Below, one piece after another: positions 1-5,405 of a DNA stretch of 5,405 bases. The translations under genes were made by a program, and so were the position numbers. Location of the stretch: NCBI GenBank assembly GCA_014379795.1, contig JACMLC010000791.1:1-5405 (forward strand). Direction: 5' to 3'. The notes under the pieces are model-generated. The model was not told the DNA's origin and searched no databases. It saw only the letters and a list, made by a program, of their open reading frames with translations. Source of the DNA: Pyrinomonadaceae bacterium. GTDB lineage: Bacteria; Acidobacteriota; Blastocatellia; Pyrinomonadales; Pyrinomonadaceae. Numbering within the stretch: position 1 is the first letter of the stretch; every line of letters starts with the position of its first letter.

Positions 1-828
1 ACGCAACGCGAGATGGCGGTCATTCCCACAGCCGCGCTCGCCGTCAATTTTCCGCGCGTCAGCGCCTTTAGCTTCGACGCGTTTTTTAACCCGCAGGAAA
101 TCAATATCAACGAAGCCATCAAGACGCGTGACACGCAGCTTGAACAGCTACGCAAAATCCTGCGCGAATCAGAGGCTTACGGGAAAGCGCAAGACGCTTA
201 CGCGCGCGATAAATCCGTGCCGCGCCCGAAAAGCTCTGTCGTGCTGGCCGCGCTGGTTCCGTACGCGCGCGGCGAGCGTCCAGTCATCTTTCGCGCAGAC
301 CGTGAAGTAGACATCCGCGCCGCAGTCCGCTTTGCAGAAGAGATGAAGCTGCGCCCGATCATTATCGGCGGAGACGATTCATGGAAGGTCGCGAGCTTTT
401 TGAAAGACCACAACGTGCCAGTGATTTTAACCGGCGTGCTTGATCTGCCTTCGCGCGAAGACGATCATTACGACACGCTTTATGAAAACGCCGCGAAGCT
501 CTCTCGCGCGGGCGTGCGCTTCTGCATCTCTTCCGGCAGCTCTGGCGCGAACGTGCGCGACATTCCCTTTCACGCGGGCATGGCTGCGTCTTTCGGCCTG
601 CCGCGCGACGAAGCCCTCAAAGCCGTCACGCTCTATCCGGCGCAAATCATGAACGTCGCAGACCGCATGGGTTCCATCGAAGCGGGCAAGATGGCGAATC
701 TGGTCGTCACGGACGGCGACATCTTAGAAGCGCGCACGAACGTCCGCCATCTTTTTATAGAAGGCAGACAAATTCCGCTCGTCAGCCGCCACACGGAACT
801 CTACGAGCAGTTCAAGGACAGAAAGTAA
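1..828 (+). CDS. Imidazolonepropionase-like amidohydrolase, C-terminal part (5' end outside window)
   Basis: The frame is open from base 1 (T-Q-R-E precede the first ATG at 13) to the TAA at 826-828, so this is the C-terminal ~275 residues of a longer protein and the ATG at 13 is probably internal. Counting from that Met, residues ~35-65 form a charged helix. Residues ~89-120 (ERPVIFRADREVDIRAAVRF, then IIIGG), ~134-168 (VPVILTGVLDLPSREDD and following) and ~178-237 (ANVRDIPFHAGMAASFGLP, EALKAVTLYPAQIM, GSIEAGKMANLVVTDGDILE) match the C-terminal half of imidazolonepropionase/prolidase-like amidohydrolases. The last part is the small beta-sandwich that closes these proteins. Family members are metal-dependent hydrolases of C-N bonds, often exported; the substrate cannot be told here. 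The N-terminal HxH metal motif and any signal peptide lie outside the window. The usual metal-binding Asp region reads ISSGSSGANVRD, with Ser where Asp is often found. Family call is firm; the specific function is unknown. Confidence 0.88.
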   Translation, partial: TQREMAVIPTAALAVNFPRVSAFSFDAFFNPQEININEAIKTRDTQLEQLRKILRESEAYGKAQDAYARDKSVPRPKSSVVLAALVPYARGERPVIFRADREVDIRAAVRFAEEMKLRPIIIGGDDSWKVASFLKDHNVPVILTGVLDLPSREDDHYDTLYENAAKLSRAGVRFCISSGSSGANVRDIPFHAGMAASFGLPRDEALKAVTLYPAQIMNVADRMGSIEAGKMANLVVTDGDILEARTNVRHLFIEGRQIPLVSRHTELYEQFKDRK

Positions 829-840
829 GACGCTAAAGAA

Positions 841-944
841 GGAAAAAGGTAAAAGGTAAAAGGAAGGGGAAACCAAATTTAATTAAAGTGGTTTTCAGCC
901 TCCCTTTTACCTTTTTCCTTTTACCTTTTTCCTTTTACCTTTCC
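841..944. repeat. Intergenic inverted repeat with tandem 14-bp units
   Basis: A 16-bp arm at 841-856 (GGAAAAAGGTAAAAGG) has exact reverse complements at 903-918 and 917-932. The right side is a tandem array of the 14-bp unit CCTTTTACCTTTTT at 903-916 and 917-930, with a degenerate third copy from 931 to about 944. The left side has a 7-bp tandem GGTAAAA at 848-861. The centre is also symmetric: AACCA (871-875) faces TGGTT (889-893) around the palindrome TTTAATTAAA (878-887). The whole block could fold into a long hairpin between the amidohydrolase stop and the next start codon. It might act as a terminator or mRNA-stabilising structure, but no U-tract follows the stem in a canonical place. 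Purine-rich and pyrimidine-rich arms of this kind look like a dispersed intergenic repeat; that is inference. Confidence 0.8.
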
Positions 945-947
945 ACC

Positions 948-952
948 GGGGG
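948..952 (+). promoter_or_regulatory. Possible weak ribosome binding site of the Popeye-like gene
   Basis: A GGGGG run lies three bases before the ATG at 956. It is G-rich but poorly matched to AGGAGG and unusually close to the start. It follows directly after the pyrimidine-rich repeat array, which offers no better site. The start is supported mainly by the hydrophobic N-terminus that follows immediately. Confidence 0.3.
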
Positions 953-955
953 ATT

Positions 956-1624
956 ATGAATTACTTTGAGCTGGCGGCGCACGCCGCTTCGATTCTGACG
1001 GCCATCGCTTATCTGGTCAAAGACATTCTCTGGCTGCGCATCCTGACGGTGTTCGCGTGCATCGCCGGAATTATCTTCAATTATACAGTCCCGTTGACGC
1101 CGCTCTGGGTCGTCATCTACTGGAACATACTGTTTCTCATCATCAACCTCGTGCAAATCGGACTCATCATCAAAGAGCGGCGCGAGGTCGAATTTTCAGA
1201 AGAAGAGAAAGAGCTGTACGAAACTCTTTTTCAGAATTTTGCGCCGTTCGAGTTTATGAAACTTTTGCGTGTCGGCAAGTGGCTTGAGGCACAAAAGGAT
1301 CAGGTGCTGGCAATCGAACAGAAACAGCTTGATGACGTGATGCTGATTTACAACGGCCTCGTCAAAGTGGAGGCCGAAGGTCAAGCGGTCGCTCAATTAA
1401 AGGACGGCAGCTTTATCGGCGAGATGAGCTACATCACCGGCGGCGCGGCGACCGCCACAGTCCGCGCGCTGGAGCCGACACGCTACCTCGCATGGGCTAA
1501 GAAAGATTTAAAGCAGCTCCTGAATCGCAACCCCAGCATGCGCTTTGCCATGCAAACGGTACTCAGCGCGGATTTGACCAAAAAATTAATGCAACGCCCC
1601 CCTTTAGCCTCGCGCAAACGTTGA
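956..1624 (+). CDS. Popeye-like membrane protein with C-terminal cyclic-nucleotide-binding-type domain
   Basis: A 222-residue protein. Hydrophobic stretches at about residues 4-20, 24-44 and 47-72 give two or three transmembrane helices, followed by the basic KERR at 73-76. By the positive-inside rule the C-terminal domain should be cytoplasmic. Residues ~80-215 resemble a cyclic-nucleotide-binding beta-barrel: a leading helix (FEFMKLLRVGKWLEAQKDQ), LIYNGLVKVEAEGQAVAQL at 129-148, then FIGEMSYITGGAATATV at 153-169 in the position of the phosphate-binding cassette. RYLAWAKKDLKQLLNRNPSM at 176-195 and the C-terminal helix resemble the end of Popeye domains, as does the overall order of three membrane helices plus one CNB-like domain. 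Gly155 and Glu156 of the cassette are kept, but the Arg that contacts the cyclic phosphate in CAP-type domains is Ala165. Ligand binding is therefore uncertain. Popeye proteins in animals bind cAMP; the bacterial role is not established. No DNA-binding domain is present. It is convergent with the next gene, 45 bp apart. Confidence 0.82.
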   Translation: MNYFELAAHAASILTAIAYLVKDILWLRILTVFACIAGIIFNYTVPLTPLWVVIYWNILFLIINLVQIGLIIKERREVEFSEEEKELYETLFQNFAPFEFMKLLRVGKWLEAQKDQVLAIEQKQLDDVMLIYNGLVKVEAEGQAVAQLKDGSFIGEMSYITGGAATATVRALEPTRYLAWAKKDLKQLLNRNPSMRFAMQTVLSADLTKKLMQRPPLASRKR

Positions 1625-1669
1625 GAATGATGCTGCCTGAGCATGAACCGCAATATGCGTCACTGCGCT

Positions 1670-2455
1670 TTACTCGCTGGTAAATTCCAGAATTATCATG
1701 GCGACGAACGGCAGAAAAAATGAGACGAAGCCCAACAGAATCTGTAGCCCGCGAATGTCGCCTTTTTTGTATCTCTCTTGAAAAGGGGCGATGAGCTTTA
1801 CTTCCTTCTTCAACCCGAAGAGCCTTGCGATCAAACCGCCATCGTATTGCATGACTACTTCCTGAAAGTCGCCTGTTCTTTCATGCTCTTTAATCAATTT
1901 AGAATAAAGCTTTGCATGCTCGCTCAACGCCGTCAGAAATGAAGTGATAAAAATCAGCAGCCACAGCGACAGTCCGCCATAGCCGCGCCAGACCAGCAGC
2001 AAATAAGGAATCGTCCCGCCGATAAATATCGCCCCGGCAAAGACAGCCAGAAAGAGAAATTCTTTCCAACCGTATTTCCGGCGGACGTTAGGCAACGCCG
2101 TCAACATCGTGCCTAGTACGAACGCTCCGATCTCGACCGTGGCGTCTTCGGCAAGAAAGAGCCAGCCGCTCCGGCCACCGAACAGAAAAACGCTGAGAGC
2201 AATTTGCAGCGGCACGGCCAGCGTTACTATCAACGCAACGGGCAAAGATTTCGGCAGCGCGTATCCGGTCGCTAAAAACAGCGCATACATCAAGACCGGC
2301 CCGAACCCGACGATCAACAACACCTGCGCGAATTCGATCCCCAGTCCCAACCTTCCAGCCGCCAGCACAGCCAGCCCCGGCAACATCAACAGATAGCAAT
2401 AGTGCGCCCACATCAACACGCGCACTAATCTGCTCGCAACTGTTTTGTCATTCAT
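1670..2455 (-). CDS. Polytopic membrane protein of unknown function
   Basis: A 261-residue protein that I do not recognise. About six or seven hydrophobic segments are visible, near residues 12-34, 41-64, 71-93, 105-121, 131-156, 160-177 and 236-257. Between the last two lies a ~58-residue hydrophilic, strongly charged loop (about 178-235) containing EHAKLYSKLIKEHERTGDFQ and RLFGLKKEVKLIAPFQERYK. This loop is the only substantial soluble part and would be the likely place for a partner or regulatory contact. No catalytic motif, transporter signature or lipid-transferase motif stands out. The ATG at 2455 is preceded directly by a weak purine tract (AGAAGA). A second ATG four bases inside is out of frame. 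The gene lies 59 bp downstream of the Uma2 gene on the same strand, so cotranscription is possible, and its 3' end faces the Popeye-like gene. The length of clean open frame and the membrane pattern make it a convincing real gene. Confidence 0.8.
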   Translation of the reverse strand: MNDKTVASRLVRVLMWAHYCYLLMLPGLAVLAAGRLGLGIEFAQVLLIVGFGPVLMYALFLATGYALPKSLPVALIVTLAVPLQIALSVFLFGGRSGWLFLAEDATVEIGAFVLGTMLTALPNVRRKYGWKEFLFLAVFAGAIFIGGTIPYLLLVWRGYGGLSLWLLIFITSFLTALSEHAKLYSKLIKEHERTGDFQEVVMQYDGGLIARLFGLKKEVKLIAPFQERYKKGDIRGLQILLGFVSFFLPFVAMIILEFTSE

Positions 2456-2514
2456 TCTTCTGCTAGCTTTGGAATGGAAAAAATGCGCGAGGGATTTTTG
2501 CAGGACTAAAGCGA

Positions 2515-3075
2515 TTAACCGAGAATATCAACAGCCTCAAGCGTCAGATTCGGCGACACCTGCGAAACCAAAGATTCGCCATGCTTCACCAGATGGATTT
2601 CCCTGTACGTTCCATCCAGAGGCTGCCGGTAAATCTCTATCGTCGCTTGCGGCAAATTAACGAGCCACACTTCAGGGACACTTGCACGCGCATAAAGCGG
2701 AAGCTTTATTTTCCGGTCATACTCAACGGAAGTGTCAGCTACCTCCACCACCAGAAGCACATCACCGGGCGTGGGATGGTCAACGGCATAAAAATCTTCG
2801 CGCGGTTTCAGCACAGCCGCGTCAGGCTCAGGCTCCGAATAGTCGTCAATCCTGATAGGATTTTGGATACTGATAATTGCAGCCTGTCCCAGCTGGCGAC
2901 TCAACAGCGTATTTAGACGATTCACACACGCCGCATGACGACTTCCAATCGGACTCATCTCGATAATCTCGCCTTCAATCAACTCGACGCGGTCATCTGC
3001 TGTGAGAATCCCGGCCTCAGCCATCCGGTAAAACTCATCCACACTAAACCATCGCTTTGCAATCTGGTGTGACAT
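2515..3075 (-). CDS. Uma2 family (DUF820) PD-(D/E)xK nuclease-fold protein
   Basis: A 186-residue protein of the usual length for the Uma2/DUF820 family. Visible hallmarks in order are: the N-terminal WFSVDEFYRMAEAG (9-22); DRVELIEGEIIEMSPIGSRH (28-47), the typical 'ELIdGEiieMsPig..H' block; EPEPDAAVL (81-89) with the conserved Pro-Asp; and VVEVADTSVEYDRKIKLPLY (109-128), followed by ARASVPEVWLVN. Asp85, Glu111, Asp120 and Lys122/Lys124 are the likely active-site residues of the restriction-endonuclease-like fold, so the core looks intact. Members are very common in Cyanobacteria, Chloroflexi and Acidobacteriota, often in many copies per genome, and their biological role is not settled. No methylase, transposase or antitoxin partner is seen beside it. 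The ATG at 3075 has GAGG four bases upstream (3080-3083), which supports this start. It ends 59 bp before the polytopic membrane protein gene. Confidence 0.9.
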   Translation of the reverse strand: MSHQIAKRWFSVDEFYRMAEAGILTADDRVELIEGEIIEMSPIGSRHAACVNRLNTLLSRQLGQAAIISIQNPIRIDDYSEPEPDAAVLKPREDFYAVDHPTPGDVLLVVEVADTSVEYDRKIKLPLYARASVPEVWLVNLPQATIEIYRQPLDGTYREIHLVKHGESLVSQVSPNLTLEAVDILG

Positions 3076-3079
3076 ATAT

Positions 3080-3083
3080 CCTC
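3080..3083 (-). promoter_or_regulatory. Ribosome binding site of the Uma2 gene
   Basis: Read on the minus strand, GTGAGGATAT immediately precedes the ATG at 3075. The GAGG core is a good Shine-Dalgarno match at a short spacing of four bases. It supports the chosen start, which also agrees with the usual N-terminus of the family. Confidence 0.55.
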
Positions 3084-3152
3084 ACAGTTTGAGCAGCAAC
3101 TATTAGTGAGAATGATAGCATAGCCAGCATCTTTAATAGACATCCTTCACGG

Positions 3153-3291
3153 CTTAGAGATTGTTCCAACTCTTTGCGCCTTATCTCTTAACTTTGCGCC
3201 CTTGCGAGAACCAGCAACGTTTCACGCAAAGACGCAAACAAAGAAAGACTCAAGGCGCAAAGAGTTGAAGGATTTTGAAACAAGCTCTTAG
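3153..3291. repeat. Nested intergenic inverted repeat, possibly REP/MITE-like
   Basis: A perfect 16-bp inverted repeat pairs CAACTCTTTGCGCCTT (3167-3182) with 3252-3267. Outside it, 3153-3163 pairs with 3281-3291 at 9 of 11 positions, separated by a bulge at about 3268-3276. Inside it, CCTTGCGAGAACC (about 3200-3212) can pair imperfectly with GTTTCACGCAAAG (3219-3231). There are also short direct repeats: CTTTGCGCC at 3172-3180 and 3192-3200, and ACGCAAA(G/C) at 3224-3231 and 3232-3239. The block fills most of the gap between the 3' end of the cytochrome gene and the 5' end of the Uma2 gene. It has no coding potential that I can support. It could serve as the cytochrome transcript's 3' hairpin; I see no clear target-site duplication. 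Confidence 0.75.
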
Positions 3292-3296
3292 TCTTT

Positions 3297-5405
3297 TTAC
3301 TCCTCGCAGCGTGCGCTTTTCCCTTCGCCGACAGTGCGCGCGGCGCAGACGAGCAGGAGTTTCCAGTCTTCTATCGGCGTGCGCTCGACCGTCAGGTGGC
3401 TGGTCAGGTAGGCGAGCCGCTTGGTCTCCGGGCCTTTCCCGATACTAAAACGTTCTTTCAGATAGTATGGAGGAATTGCTTGATAGTAGAGGACTGCGCG
3501 GACGCTCTTCGCGCCGCGTGTTTTCTCGTTCAAAGGGATGCGGTAGATGATCGTGTCTGAGCCGGGTGAGCCTGCCGGATTTTTGGTGACGTATTCGGGG
3601 TCGTGTTCTGCTTCGCCGTGCGGGCTGGTGAACTCTGCGAAGGGGCCGTCGGGTCGCCAGCCTTTGGGCAGCAGGCGATTGCTCTTGATGTGCTTATCGA
3701 GTGCGACAAAGCTGGTCGTAATCTTGCCGCTCGTGTCCGCCATCAGCTCTTCGTAAATCTGCGCCTGCGATTCATCGGTAATCATTTCATGATGGGGCTG
3801 AAAGATTTGTCTGCGCGTCTGTGGGTCGTAGAAAAACTCGGTCGGCAACACTTCATCGCTTGTGCCTCTGACAAGCGCGCCGACGCTGTTCGTTCTGCCC
3901 GAAGCCCAGATGACTTCGCCTGCGGCATCTAGAACTTCAAAAGTCAGGAAGGCTCTGCGAAATGCGACGCCGGAAGGCAGGCTGTGCCCCGCTAAATTTT
4001 CGACGTGCACGGTGGCTTCAAGATTCGTGTCCGTTCGATTCAAAGCGGTGACTTCGATCTTCGCTGTCTCTTCGCGCGCCAGCTTGTAGCTGGCGCTTTG
4101 CGCCGTCAGAAGTCCAAGCACGCCGTCCGCGTACATGTAATCCGCCGTGCGTATGCCTAAGATGTCAGGGTACTGCTGGAACATCATCGTGCCGAACTGG
4201 TTGATGCCGATTAAAGTGTGCCGCGAGAATTTGTCGCGCACGCGCAAAGTAATATCTTTGTCCGGCGCGCGATGATCTGCATAAGGGTAGTTGTTGTCCT
4301 CTATGTTGGCGATGCGAAAGATGAGCTGGCGATTCTGAAAGGTGGTCTGCATGTGGCAGTCCTGACAGGTCTTGACGGCCTGCTTGTTAATCGGCTCTTT
4401 CTCGTTCTGGTAAATGCTGTTCTGCCATTCGGGATAGGTCGTCTGCTCGTGAAAAGTTTTCGGCTGTTTTTTCTTATCCAAAACAGGCTTGCCCTTGCTG
4501 TCGAAGATGGGCAGGATGACGGTGTGGCAACTGCCGCAGAGCGCGGAAGATTTGAGGTGCTCGCCGTACTGCGGAGTGATGCCGAGCGCGTTCTTCATCG
4601 GCAGTGTGGCGACCTCTTCATACGGGCCGTTGACGACATTGAAAGGCTCTAATTTGAATTGCCCGGTAAAAGTCTGCGGCTGTCCGAGTCCCTCTTTTGA
4701 CATTTGATGACAGGCCAAGCACGAGACGCCGTCGCGCGCGAGCGAACCGTACTTGCCGTCAGGCTCATCCGGCAACGCGTAGACCATGCCGTGCTCAAAA
4801 GGCTGCTTCTTATCAAGCTCGATCTGCCTCTGTCCCATCACGCCGTGACACCTGTAGCAGGTGTTGTCAAAAAACTCTGACTGTGACGGATACAAAGCCT
4901 TTTCTGATTCAAGCTGCGCGTGAAAAATCGGGTCGCGCCCCGCGAGTCCCATCATGGAAGCGCGCCATTCCGTATAAGGTGAAAGGTTGATGGGCTTTTT
5001 GCCCGGCTCTTCAAATATGAAAGCCATGTTCTCGGCTGAGGCCGAATGGCAGCCTATGCACTGGCTCGAAGTGAGAAAGCTTTCCGGCCCGCGCGGGCCA
5101 GAGACGACGTGATCTAAGGTCTCTCCCGGAAAACGCTTCACCTCATGCGCCGGGACGACAGGCATGTCTTTGTAGAGCTTTAAAAAGTTAGGGTCTGGAA
5201 CTTTGCGCGGCGTTGGGAACGGGCCGCCGATAACCTGCTTGGTGTTAGCGACCTGCTCATGAAAATCCGTTTTGTCGAGCAGCGGCTGCGGCTTCATCGT
5301 CGGCAACTGAATGTTGAAAGAGATCGGATCGCCCAACACGTTTTTGACGGCGGCAAAGGTTGATTCCTTTTCGGCGGAGGCGTGGCATCTGAGACAGTAA
5401 AGGCC
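3297..5405 (-). CDS. Multiheme cytochrome c (at least six CxxCH), N-terminus outside window
   Basis: The reading frame is open from the right edge to the TAA at 3297-3299, giving at least 702 residues. The GTG at 5339 is in frame but is not a credible start: the 22 codons upstream of it encode LYCLRCHASAEKE, containing a further heme motif. Six c-type heme attachment motifs are visible: CLRCH (5382-5396), CIGCH (5046-5060), CYRCH (4845-4859), CLACH (4707-4721), CGSCH (4524-4538) and CQDCH (4353-4367). All lie in the N-terminal half. Several spare His residues (for example in PIFHAQ, FEHGM, YGEHLK and TFHEQ) could be distal heme ligands. The C-terminal ~300 residues lack hemes and include a beta-rich stretch (EATVHVENLAGHSLPSGVAF and following) with GHSLPSG, as in other large multiheme cytochromes; its His may also be a ligand. 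Two lone Cys near the end (VCAAR and ARCEE) could form a disulfide. The protein should be exported and matured outside the cytoplasm, acting in electron transfer. Its partner and substrate are unknown, and the signal peptide is outside the window. Confidence 0.92.
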   Translation of the reverse strand, partial: GLYCLRCHASAEKESTFAAVKNVLGDPISFNIQLPTMKPQPLLDKTDFHEQVANTKQVIGGPFPTPRKVPDPNFLKLYKDMPVVPAHEVKRFPGETLDHVVSGPRGPESFLTSSQCIGCHSASAENMAFIFEEPGKKPINLSPYTEWRASMMGLAGRDPIFHAQLESEKALYPSQSEFFDNTCYRCHGVMGQRQIELDKKQPFEHGMVYALPDEPDGKYGSLARDGVSCLACHQMSKEGLGQPQTFTGQFKLEPFNVVNGPYEEVATLPMKNALGITPQYGEHLKSSALCGSCHTVILPIFDSKGKPVLDKKKQPKTFHEQTTYPEWQNSIYQNEKEPINKQAVKTCQDCHMQTTFQNRQLIFRIANIEDNNYPYADHRAPDKDITLRVRDKFSRHTLIGINQFGTMMFQQYPDILGIRTADYMYADGVLGLLTAQSASYKLAREETAKIEVTALNRTDTNLEATVHVENLAGHSLPSGVAFRRAFLTFEVLDAAGEVIWASGRTNSVGALVRGTSDEVLPTEFFYDPQTRRQIFQPHHEMITDESQAQIYEELMADTSGKITTSFVALDKHIKSNRLLPKGWRPDGPFAEFTSPHGEAEHDPEYVTKNPAGSPGSDTIIYRIPLNEKTRGAKSVRAVLYYQAIPPYYLKERFSIGKGPETKRLAYLTSHLTVERTPIEDWKLLLVCAARTVGEGKSARCEE

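Noticed and set aside
1631..1659. Short hairpins (TGCT/AGCA and CGCA/TGCG) between the convergent genes, as a bidirectional terminator
   Set aside because: The stems are only four base pairs and no proper U-tract follows directly, so they do not meet the standard for a terminator call.
2109..2396. Open frames on both strands within the polytopic membrane protein gene
   Set aside because: They overlap the membrane protein completely. Only the 1670-2455 frame gives a coherent run of membrane helices.
3081..3110. CTCAC / GTGAG inverted repeat as an operator upstream of the Uma2 gene
   Set aside because: The arms are only five bases with a 20-base spacer, which is expected by chance, and no regulator gene is nearby.
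3086..3150. A promoter for the Uma2 gene (minus-strand TATCAT-like -10)
   Set aside because: A -10-like hexamer can be found in this AT-rich stretch, but there is no matching -35 element at a suitable distance.
3120..3296. A CRISPR array suggested by repeated ACGCAAAG and CTTTGCGCC words
   Set aside because: The repeats are 8-9 bp, irregularly spaced and mutually inverted, with no regular spacers and no cas genes.
4218..4652. A 144-codon open frame on the plus strand inside the cytochrome gene
   Set aside because: It is antisense to strongly conserved heme motifs (CGSCH, CQDCH), has no recognisable domain, and is explained by the codon pattern of the real gene.

Overview
The window looks like a stretch of a bacterial chromosome of moderate GC content. 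It carries five protein genes, two of them cut by the window edges, and two intergenic inverted-repeat structures. Several things together suggest, without proving it, an Acidobacteriota-like soil or environmental bacterium: an imidazolonepropionase-like amidohydrolase of the type those genomes carry in many copies, a stand-alone Uma2 nuclease-fold protein, a large multiheme cytochrome c, and short AT-rich or 'ACGCAAAG'-type intergenic repeats. There are no RNA genes, CRISPR arrays, transposases or phage genes that I can recognise.

Layout: (1) 1-828 (+) is the C-terminal part of an amidohydrolase whose N-terminal half lies left of the window. (2) 829-955 is a gap dominated by an inverted repeat with tandem 14-bp pyrimidine-rich units, running to within 11 bp of the next start codon. 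(3) 956-1624 (+) encodes a 222-residue membrane protein with about three N-terminal transmembrane helices and a C-terminal cyclic-nucleotide-binding-like (Popeye-type) domain. (4) 1670-2455 (-) encodes a polytopic membrane protein of unknown function, convergent with gene 3. (5) 2515-3075 (-) encodes a Uma2/DUF820 family protein, 59 bp upstream of gene 4 on the same strand. (6) 3076-3296 is a gap holding a ~139-bp nested inverted repeat (3153-3291). (7) 3297-5405 (-) is a multiheme cytochrome c that runs off the right edge. The open frame continues through the apparent GTG start at 5339 and adds a sixth CxxCH heme motif at 5382-5396.

The genes do not form an obvious single pathway. The amidohydrolase and cytochrome would act in or outside the periplasm. 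The Popeye-like protein would sense or bind a nucleotide at the inner membrane. The Uma2 and polytopic membrane genes might be cotranscribed. I see no convincing new multi-gene system. The points most worth following are the bacterial Popeye-like protein with an altered phosphate-binding cassette, the under-called cytochrome, and the two repeat elements, which may be members of genome-wide families.
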